The notes under the pieces are model-generated. The model ran no database searches. It was not told the origin of the DNA and saw only the letters and a program-made list of their open reading frames with translations. Made by a program: the position numbers and the translations under genes. Of a stretch of 21,648 nt of DNA, positions 15,585 to 21,648 are shown one piece after another. The stretch covers positions 1-21,648 of the forward strand of contig CALZLL010000008.1 of NCBI GenBank assembly GCA_945788325.1, read 5' to 3'. This DNA is from an uncultured Clostridium sp. Its GTDB lineage: Bacteria; Bacillota_I; Bacilli_A; RF39; UBA660. Position 1 is the first letter of the stretch. Every line of letters starts with the position of its first letter.

Positions 15585-17220
15585 GAATAACAGTTATAAT
15601 CATAGGTTTACACTCTGTTTCTTCATATAAATAATGACTTAAACGTTCACGTATACTCATCTTAATTTTATTATATTCAACATAATTATCAGAAGTATTT
15701 TCATTTATTACTTCAAGAGAAATACGCTTCATTTCTTCTACTAAATCAGTATTTTCTTTTACGTATATAAACCCTTTTGTTAAAACTTCTGGATAAGCTA
15801 AAATTTCTTTTGTCCTTTTATCTAACGTCGCACAAATTACAACTATACCATTATCTGATAATAATTCTCTATCTTTTAAAACAAGTTGTCCAACATCCTG
15901 AGAAGAATTACCATCTATTAATACACTATCTACTTTTACCTTTTCATTAACATCTTTTAATTCTCCATTAATTATTGTAACAACATCACCATTTTGTTTT
16001 AATAATATGTTTTCTTTTGGCATCCCTATGTGACTTGCCGCGTTAGCATTCGCTACCATATGACGATATTCTCCAATAACAGGCATATAATACTTAGGAT
16101 TCATCAAATCAAGCATTAACATAATATCCTCACTTGAAGCATGATGAAGAAGGTTATCTTTTCTTGACATAGTAACAACTGATGCCCCTAATTTAGATAT
16201 ATCATCAATAACTCTTATTGCAAGTTTTTCATTGTAATCGTTAATTGGTTCCATAAAAAATATGGTATCAGTAGATTTTATTTTAACAAATTTATCATAA
16301 CCATTTATTATTCTATTTAAATTCATAAAAGGTTTTTCTCTTTCATTTGAAACAAGAATTACAACATCTTTATCATCAATGTTACTTAAATCACCTATTC
16401 TATCTTTATCAAACTTAATATAATTATTATCTATTACCTCATTTATCATTCTTTGAAGTTTATGTCCCATAACTACTACTCTTCTAGTAGTTTTTGATAT
16501 CTCGTTAAATAATTCTTCTATTCTAGATACATGAGCGGTAAAAACGTTTACTATAACTCTATTATCAGTTTTATTAAGTGTATCTTTTATTAATCTATCA
16601 ATTCTATTTTTAGGAGATGTATACCCTGTTTTATCAGCATACATAGATTCTCCTAATAAGCATAACACCCCTTGTTTACCAATATATGCAAGCTTTCCAA
16701 TATCCGCCTTATATGGTCCAAGCATAGTAGCATCAAATACGTAATTACCAGTATAAAAAATAGTCCCATCCTTGGTATTTAATGCATAACCAACATTATC
16801 AGGTATAGAGTGAGTTAATCTAACAGGAAAAATACTATTTTTACCAAAGCCTATTTTCTTATGAGGATCTATTTCAATAATGTTTTTAAATTTAACATTT
16901 GAATCATATAGTTCCTTACGAAGTAAATTAGCAGTAAACCTTGTAGCATAAACTTTTAAATTAGGAACTTCGGATACAATATCACAAACCGCTCCCATGT
17001 TCTTTTCATGACCATGAGTTATAAATAAACCTTTGATATTTTTTATATTTTCTTTTATATAATCAAAACTTGGTATTATATAATCAACACCCAATAACTT
17101 ATCTTCCGCGTATTTTAAACCAGCATCAAAAATAAAAATATCATTATCAACCTTAACAACATACATGTTTTTTCCCTCTTCGTTAAGGCCACCTAAACCA
17201 AAAATCTTAATCTTACTCAT
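15574..17220 (-). CDS. rnj: RNase J-family protein, J2-like, probably catalytically inactive
   Basis: This 548-residue protein has the full RNase J layout: metallo-beta-lactamase core, beta-CASP insert and C-terminal domain ending KPMIITVIQEV. RNase J enzymes degrade and process mRNA by 5'-3' exo- and endonucleolytic cleavage. The zinc-binding motifs are heavily altered. HxHxDH reads HGHEKN (H69 and H71 kept; Asp to K73, His to N74). H137 in HSIPD is kept. The TGDF aspartate is N159. The first His of HVSGH is N356, while H360 is kept. PVHGEYR reads PVIGEYR (I382). From memory, Bacillus RNase J2 also has Asn at the N74 position and a changed His in the last motif, so this looks like a J2-type partner that has gone further. 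I infer a structural or RNA-binding role with an active RNase J1 encoded elsewhere. RBS AAAGGAGG lies 7 nt before the ATG. Confidence 0.93.
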   Translation of the reverse strand: MSKIKIFGLGGLNEEGKNMYVVKVDNDIFIFDAGLKYAEDKLLGVDYIIPSFDYIKENIKNIKGLFITHGHEKNMGAVCDIVSEVPNLKVYATRFTANLLRKELYDSNVKFKNIIEIDPHKKIGFGKNSIFPVRLTHSIPDNVGYALNTKDGTIFYTGNYVFDATMLGPYKADIGKLAYIGKQGVLCLLGESMYADKTGYTSPKNRIDRLIKDTLNKTDNRVIVNVFTAHVSRIEELFNEISKTTRRVVVMGHKLQRMINEVIDNNYIKFDKDRIGDLSNIDDKDVVILVSNEREKPFMNLNRIINGYDKFVKIKSTDTIFFMEPINDYNEKLAIRVIDDISKLGASVVTMSRKDNLLHHASSEDIMLMLDLMNPKYYMPVIGEYRHMVANANAASHIGMPKENILLKQNGDVVTIINGELKDVNEKVKVDSVLIDGNSSQDVGQLVLKDRELLSDNGIVVICATLDKRTKEILAYPEVLTKGFIYVKENTDLVEEMKRISLEVINENTSDNYVEYNKIKMSIRERLSHYLYEETECKPMIITVIQEV

Positions 17221-17255
17221 TTTCTTTCCTCCTTTCTTTTTTATTTAGCGTAATA

Positions 17256-17264
17256 ATTATAACA
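17256..17264 (-). promoter_or_regulatory. Extended -10 promoter of the RNase J-like gene
   Basis: TGT-TATAAT gives a perfect -10 at 17261-17256 with a TG extension. The -35 region is poor, as for nifJ and typA. Confidence 0.65.
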
Positions 17265-17289
17265 TTTTTTTTAATAAATTACCACAAAC

Positions 17290-17312
17290 AAAAAAAGAAA
17301 GAAAAATTCTTT
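17290..17312 (-). terminator. Weak terminator of tyrS
   Basis: A short 6-bp stem AAAGAA/TTCTTT (17312-17307 with 17303-17298) overlapping the tyrS stop is followed by C and T7. The stem is purely A/T-rich apart from two pairs, so read-through is possible. Confidence 0.5.
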
Positions 17313-18537
17313 ATTTTAAAATACCAATAAAGTTCTTTTTCTTACCTCTTTTTATTACTAATAATTCATTATCTATTGCAATATCACTATTTATTTCTAA
17401 GTTCTCATCTTTTACTTTTTCATCGTTAATTGATATAGAACCAGCATTTAAAAATTCCCTAGCTTCCCTTTTACTTTGACAAATATTATTATCTATTAAC
17501 ATATCAATAAGTTTAGTTCCAGATTTAACATCAAACGAAGGTACATCTTTAAATCCCATTAGTATTTCTTCTTTTGATAATGATTTAACGTTACCACTAA
17601 ATAATGCTTCACTTATCTTAACAGCCTTTTCAAATTCTTCTTTACCATGAAGATCAGTTATTACTTCTTTAGCTAAAGCTTTATGAGCTTCTCTTAGATG
17701 TGGATTTTCTAAGTGTCTTTTTTCTATTTCTTCTATTTTTTCCTTACTTAAGAAGGTTAATTTTTTCAAATAATCAATTATCATAGAATCTTCTAAGTTA
17801 ATTAAGTATTGATATAATTCATAAGAAGAAGTTTTATTCTTATCTAACCATAATGCATTACCTTCTGTTTTACCAAACTTAACACCATTAGAATCAGTAA
17901 CAAGTGGCATAGTCATACCATATAGTTCAACATTATTTCTTTTTCTAGCTAATTCAATACCAGTTGTTATGTTTCCCCATTGATCAGATCCAGCAACTTG
18001 AAGAGTAACACCCTTTTCTTCGTTTAAGTGTACGAAATCTAAACCTTGAATAATTGTATATGCAAATTCACAAAAAGTAATTCCAGTTTCTAATCTTCTA
18101 TTAATAATATCTTTAGATAACATATAGTTAACATTAATATATTTACCAAAATCTCTTAAAAAACTAATAGTATCTATATCTTTTATCCAATCATAATTAT
18201 TTACTACTTCAAAACCAAATATTTCTTTTGCTTGTTTAGTTAATCCCTCTACGTTTTTATTAACTTCTTCTCTAGTAATCATTTGTCTTTCTTTAGAAGG
18301 TTTAGGATCCCCAATAAGGCCGGTTCCACCACCTATTAATAAAATTGGTTTATGACCATACTTTGCAAGCCTTTTAGCTATCAAAAATGATGAATAATGT
18401 CCTATGTGCATAGAATCTGCCGTAGGATCAGTTCCTATGTAAAAAGTTAATTTTTCATTATTTAATTTATTTTCTAGTTCAAGACTAGAAATATCTTTAA
18501 TCAAACCTCTCCATTTTAAATCTTCAAATAATGTCAT
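17311..18537 (-). CDS. tyrS: Tyrosine-tRNA ligase
   Basis: This class I aminoacyl-tRNA synthetase charges tRNA-Tyr with tyrosine and has 408 residues from the preferred start. Motifs are the HIGH signature exactly as HIGH (44-47), the tyrosine pocket YTIIQGLDF (about 160) and SDQWGN (184-189), the KMSKS-equivalent KFGKT (220-224), and a C-terminal S4 RNA-binding domain (about 340-408). Its length matches bacterial TyrRS. The start is ATG 18537, with AAAGGAGAT about 6 nt upstream; an in-frame TTG 18 nt earlier would overlap that RBS. Expression is controlled by the T-box leader directly upstream, which should allow read-through when uncharged tRNA-Tyr accumulates. Confidence 0.97.
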   Translation of the reverse strand: MTLFEDLKWRGLIKDISSLELENKLNNEKLTFYIGTDPTADSMHIGHYSSFLIAKRLAKYGHKPILLIGGGTGLIGDPKPSKERQMITREEVNKNVEGLTKQAKEIFGFEVVNNYDWIKDIDTISFLRDFGKYINVNYMLSKDIINRRLETGITFCEFAYTIIQGLDFVHLNEEKGVTLQVAGSDQWGNITTGIELARKRNNVELYGMTMPLVTDSNGVKFGKTEGNALWLDKNKTSSYELYQYLINLEDSMIIDYLKKLTFLSKEKIEEIEKRHLENPHLREAHKALAKEVITDLHGKEEFEKAVKISEALFSGNVKSLSKEEILMGFKDVPSFDVKSGTKLIDMLIDNNICQSKREAREFLNAGSISINDEKVKDENLEINSDIAIDNELLVIKRGKKKNFIGILK

Positions 18538-18555
18538 AATATTATCTCCTTTCAA

Positions 18556-18696
18556 AATAAAAAGTCCATCCTAATTAAAGGATGAACTAACTTGTCCACG
18601 GTACCACCTTTGTTCTAGATAATAATCTAGCTCTTTATTAAGTTATCGCCTATATTACGTTTTAGCTCCAGAGTCGTAAATTCCTTCTTCACTAAC
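18556..18696 (-). promoter_or_regulatory. T-box riboswitch leader of tyrS (short form)
   Basis: The conserved T-box sequence AAAGGTGGTACCGTGGA is at 18611-18595. The terminator is GTTCATCC/GGATGGAC (18587-18580 with 18571-18564, 8-nt loop), then T5. The alternative antiterminator forms when AAAGG pairs with CCTTT from the terminator arm and loop, so the two structures exclude each other. A stem-III-like hairpin CTAGAT/ATCTAG precedes the T-box. From the predicted start to the terminator is only about 140 nt, whereas typical T-box leaders are longer, so Stem I must be reduced. A candidate Tyr specifier UAC is at 18678-18676, but this assignment is tentative. Confidence 0.88.
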
Positions 18697-18702
18697 ATTT
18701 AT

Positions 18703-18731
18703 ATTTTATTTATTTCTTAGTAATTTGTCAA
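18703..18731 (-). promoter_or_regulatory. Promoter of tyrS
   Basis: A perfect -35 TTGACA at 18731-18726 and -10 TAAAAT at 18708-18703 have a 17-nt spacer. It begins only 5 nt after the stop codon of the upstream repeat protein, with no terminator between them. Confidence 0.85.
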
Positions 18732-18735
18732 CTAT

Positions 18736-21048
18736 TTAAGCACCAGCTATTTGTACGTTAGTTAAATCACTTCTTGCACCTATTACAAAATCATATGCCG
18801 TTTGATTCTTTACGGTAATTAAACTAGCTTTAGGCATACCATTAAACATACTTGTTGATTCTGTTACACTTGTGAAATCAAAACTTCTTATATCCAAATT
18901 ATTTAAAATATAATCATCTGAAAACATATATGCCATATCAGTTACTTTTGATGTGTTGAAATTTGATATATCCAAATTTTCTAATTTATCACAATACCTA
19001 AACATACTATTCATATTAGTAACATTTGATGTGTTAAAACTACTTATATTTATACTATTAATTTTACGACTATAAGAAAACATATGTGCCATATTTGTTA
19101 CACTACTTGTATCAAAGTTTGATAAATCAAGGCTTGTTAATGCATCAAATCCAGAAAACATATAAGCCATATTTGTTACTTTTGATGTATTAAAATTATT
19201 TATAGTAATATTAGATACTTTGGTTAGGCCAGCAAACATTGCATGCATATTTGTTACTTTTGATGTATCAAAATTAGATAAATCAAGTGAAGTCAAAGAT
19301 CTACATGCATTAAATAAATTACCCATGTTAGTTACATTTGATGTATCAAAGTTTGATAAATCTAGGCTTGTTAATGTATTACATCCATAAAACATATATT
19401 CAATAGTCGTTACTTTTGATGTATCAAAACTAGATACATTTAAATTTATTAAGCTATTGCAATTATAAAACATATAATGCATAGCTGTTACTTTTGATGT
19501 ATCAAAACTTGATACATTTAAATTTACTAAGCTGTTGCAATCATAAAACATTAACTGCATAGTTGTTACATTACTAGTATTAAAATTAGATAAATCTAAA
19601 TTCAATAAATTTTTATTTTCCCTAAACATATTAGACATACTTATTACACTAGATGTATTCCATGAAGATAAGTTAACGTCACTTAATGATGAGCAATATC
19701 CGAACAAATTAGTCATATTTGTTACTTTTGATGTATCAAAGTTTGATAAGTCTAAACTTGTTATCTTATTACAATTATTAAACATGTATTGCATATCTTC
19801 AACATTAGATGTGTTAAAACTTGATATGTTTAAATTGACTAAATTAGTGCAGCTTTGAAAAAGTGCTTTCATATCAGTTACTTTTGATGTATCAAAATTT
19901 GATAAATCAATACTTGTTATGTTATTACAACCATTAAACATAAATGAAATAGTTGTTACGTTTGATGTGTTAAAACTTGATATGTTTAAATTGACTAAAT
20001 TAGCGCAATTTTGAAAAAGTGCTTGAATATTTGTTGCTTTTGAAGTGTCAAAATTAGATAAATCAAGACTCGTTATATTACTACAACCAGAAAACATTAA
20101 TCTCATGCTAATTGCTTTTGATGTATCAAAATTAGATACGTCTAAACTTGTTAAAGAAGTGTTTTTATAAAACATTCCATCAAAAATAGTTACATTACTT
20201 GTGTTAAAATAATCATTAAAAGTTATTTTTGATAGATTATTAAAATTTCTAAATAAGTGTGATGAATCCTCAGGTGCATTAACACAACCTATACCACCAA
20301 TATATAGTTCATATAACCCATCATTATCACTATCTTTATATGATGCTATTACTGTCCCATTTTTATCATAAGATGCATCCCAAAAACCAATAGCATTATC
20401 AACCACATCTAGCGTAGGCATAAACTCCATACTTTCTATTTTTTCTTTTGCTATCGTTCCGTTAAAAAATGAATAAGTTTGATCACCTTTTGTTCCAAGA
20501 GCCAATACACTTGTAGGTTTTAAAAAGTTAAATAATATAGTTGTATCTAAATTAGTATTTTCTGGTAATGCTGTTATACCTTCTTTATATTTAATTTTTA
20601 AATTAAATTCTTTTATATCTCCTGGATTTATTAGTTCTTTTATACCAATGCCTTCTAATATATACTCCATATTAGAATTATTATTTATTTCTTGGATAAT
20701 GGAATCTATCCACATTGATACATTACCACTATTTATTATTTCTACTTTATAAGTTACGGTTGAAGATAGCTCCTTTAAATCTACACCTAAACTTATAGTG
20801 TTTTTACTATACTTACTATTATAATTTTCTAATCCTAAGTTAGTTGTTTCATATAAACTTACGTTTGTTATTCTTATGTCTTCTTGTACTCTAAACATTG
20901 CTTCGCCACTTATTTTTAAATCTTGGTTTAAAGCAGCATATCCAACAGTAAAAGAAAGTGTAAAAACGCAAAAAAGAAGAAATAATATTAGGTCAGTTCT
21001 GTCTTTTATATTCCTTTTTATTCTTTCCTTCTTATGCTTCTTTATCAT
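18736..21048 (-). CDS. BspA-like (DUF285) repeat surface protein with TasA-type N-terminus
   Basis: This 770-residue exported protein has a basic start and signal helix (about 20-38, then GYAALNQDLKISGEA, the SipW/TasA-type pattern also seen in the 466-residue protein), a beta-rich TasA-like domain (about 50-178), and a linker region (190-255) with a DxDxDG motif (KDSDNDGLYELYIGG, 238-252). The remainder is a solenoid of exactly 18 repeats of 26 residues (281-748), consensus F-D/N-T-S-x-V-T-x-M-x-x-M-F-x-x-C-x-x-L-x-x-L-D/N-L-S-S/N. A 22-residue tail follows, without LPxTG or membrane anchor. BspA-like leucine-rich repeat proteins commonly bind host or bacterial surfaces. Its ATG overlaps the stop of the DUF5305 gene (ATGA), so the two are translationally coupled and presumably act together. 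Confidence 0.92.
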   Translation of the reverse strand: MIKKHKKERIKRNIKDRTDLILFLLFCVFTLSFTVGYAALNQDLKISGEAMFRVQEDIRITNVSLYETTNLGLENYNSKYSKNTISLGVDLKELSSTVTYKVEIINSGNVSMWIDSIIQEINNNSNMEYILEGIGIKELINPGDIKEFNLKIKYKEGITALPENTNLDTTILFNFLKPTSVLALGTKGDQTYSFFNGTIAKEKIESMEFMPTLDVVDNAIGFWDASYDKNGTVIASYKDSDNDGLYELYIGGIGCVNAPEDSSHLFRNFNNLSKITFNDYFNTSNVTIFDGMFYKNTSLTSLDVSNFDTSKAISMRLMFSGCSNITSLDLSNFDTSKATNIQALFQNCANLVNLNISSFNTSNVTTISFMFNGCNNITSIDLSNFDTSKVTDMKALFQSCTNLVNLNISSFNTSNVEDMQYMFNNCNKITSLDLSNFDTSKVTNMTNLFGYCSSLSDVNLSSWNTSSVISMSNMFRENKNLLNLDLSNFNTSNVTTMQLMFYDCNSLVNLNVSSFDTSKVTAMHYMFYNCNSLINLNVSSFDTSKVTTIEYMFYGCNTLTSLDLSNFDTSNVTNMGNLFNACRSLTSLDLSNFDTSKVTNMHAMFAGLTKVSNITINNFNTSKVTNMAYMFSGFDALTSLDLSNFDTSSVTNMAHMFSYSRKINSINISSFNTSNVTNMNSMFRYCDKLENLDISNFNTSKVTDMAYMFSDDYILNNLDIRSFDFTSVTESTSMFNGMPKASLITVKNQTAYDFVIGARSDLTNVQIAGA
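18805..20208 (-). repeat. 18 tandem 78-bp units encoding DUF285/BspA repeats
   Basis: The 1404 bp divide exactly into 18 units of 78 bp with no indels between units. Seventeen are good and the last is degenerate (FDFTSVTESTSMF). Some are recent copies: units 3-4 (20052-19897) and 5-6 (19896-19741) form a two-unit duplication, and units 9-10-11 are very similar at the DNA level. The array is suited to copy-number change by recombination or slippage. Confidence 0.93.
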
Positions 21049-21648
21049 TTTTTTGTTTCCTTTTCTAAATCAGCTAATTTTAGTATATACCTATAAGTTT
21101 CATTAGAAGTTTTTACCATAAACACACTCTTTAATCCTTTGTGTATTTCATGGAAAATTATAGGTTTTTCCAAATTATCTCTTACGTCTAACAATTCATT
21201 AAAACTATTAACATCTATTACATCTGTTTTTTTACTAACATTTAGATCTTTTCTTGAATTAACTATAACCCTATCATATTCTCTTAGTATTTTATTTAAT
21301 GTAGCATCATAAGCTGTTTTTTTAGAACTAGTTTTTAACATAAACAAAACTAATTTAATAGTTGATGCTATAAATAATAACAAACTTATTATTGATAAAG
21401 TCACTTTAACTTTATTACCTATATAAAACTCTTTATAAACACTTGCATTATCACTATTATTTATTTCTTTATAGTCCATTTCAATATTAATCATTTGTTC
21501 TGTTAAAGGAATTTTTATTTTCATTGAATCAGAAGAATTTATATTTTTTATTATATTTCCTTTTTCATCTTTTATTTCTAAACATAGCGTAAGTGTTAAA
21601 TTACTACTTGCACTAATTCCATAAGAACTTTTAAAAGATTTTACTAAA
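21045..21648 (-). CDS. DUF5305-type membrane protein (partial)
   Basis: The reading frame is open to the right edge, so the true start is outside the window; 200 residues are visible. A beta-rich, probably extracellular region is followed by one membrane helix (KVTLSIISLLLFIASTIKLV) and a C-terminal cytoplasmic tail containing KKTDVIDVNSFNELLDVRDN and ending in SNETYRYIL, which is the pattern I associate with DUF5305. In Bacillota, DUF5305 proteins are found beside SipW-like signal peptidases and TasA-like secreted proteins. The 4-bp overlap with the BspA-like gene downstream supports a joint role in exporting or assembling that protein. The signal peptidase gene may lie further upstream, beyond the window. 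An internal ATG at 21524 is not the start. Confidence 0.75.
   Translation of the reverse strand, partial: LVKSFKSSYGISASSNLTLTLCLEIKDEKGNIIKNINSSDSMKIKIPLTEQMINIEMDYKEINNSDNASVYKEFYIGNKVKVTLSIISLLLFIASTIKLVLFMLKTSSKKTAYDATLNKILREYDRVIVNSRKDLNVSKKTDVIDVNSFNELLDVRDNLEKPIIFHEIHKGLKSVFMVKTSNETYRYILKLADLEKETKK

Noticed and set aside
15574..17220. RNase J-like gene as a pseudogene
   Set aside because: The frame is full length, the C-terminus is conserved, and it has its own RBS, promoter and terminator; only active-site residues are changed.
18805..20208. CRISPR-like regular repeats
   Set aside because: The 78-bp periodicity is coding: all units stay in frame in a DUF285/BspA-like protein, the units have no spacers, and no cas genes are present.
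1..21648. Mycoplasma genetic code (TGA as Trp)
   Set aside because: Several genes end properly at TGA (for example AbcA and DUF5305, both in overlapping gene pairs), and tryptophans are encoded by TGG.

Overview
The window is very AT-rich (roughly a quarter to 30% GC by eye). Strong GGAGG-type ribosome binding sites, T-box control of tyrS, the TypA/RNase J/RlmD repertoire and a pyruvate:ferredoxin oxidoreductase point to an anaerobic low-GC Gram-positive bacterium (Bacillota). An uncultured, reduced-genome gut Bacilli lineage related to RF39 or Erysipelotrichales is my inference. TGA acts as a stop and Trp is encoded by TGG, so this is not the Mycoplasma code. Every gene I can support is on the minus strand, so the window reads from right (upstream) to left (downstream). 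No tRNA, rRNA, IS element, prophage or CRISPR array was seen, and no intergenic gap exceeds about 210 bases.

Right end, 21648 to 18736: a two-gene surface operon. A DUF5305-type membrane protein, open at the window edge, overlaps by 4 bp a 770-residue exported protein with a TasA/camelysin-like N-terminus and exactly 18 BspA-like (DUF285) repeats of 26 residues. Next comes a promoter and an unusually short T-box leader in front of tyrS, then an RNase J paralogue that has lost most metal ligands, then a small membrane protein with an HPD-less J-like domain inside and a LysM-like domain outside.

Middle, 14737 to 5646: a very small ORF with a suspicious A7 tract, a second TasA-like exported protein with a cysteine-rich C-terminal domain, typA, nifJ (PFOR), an unrecognised 241-residue protein whose Shine-Dalgarno is a run of seven G, and the rRNA methyltransferase rlmD.

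Left end, 5594 to 1: a RhuM-family protein, a GC-rich intergenic island that folds like a structured RNA, a third TasA-like exported protein with a canonical EF-hand loop, and a marR-abcA-abcB operon. The last encodes a heterodimeric ABC exporter: AbcA has the degenerate nucleotide site typical of this class, and AbcB (partial) has an extracellular insertion made of three 49-residue repeats.

Two themes link the genes. First, four genes (three secreted proteins with a shared N-terminal module, plus DUF5305) suggest a SipW/TasA-like export and surface-fibre or adhesion system spread over 18 kb; the signal peptidase itself is not in the window. Second, the genome is compact, with promoters repeatedly overlapping the upstream gene's terminator.
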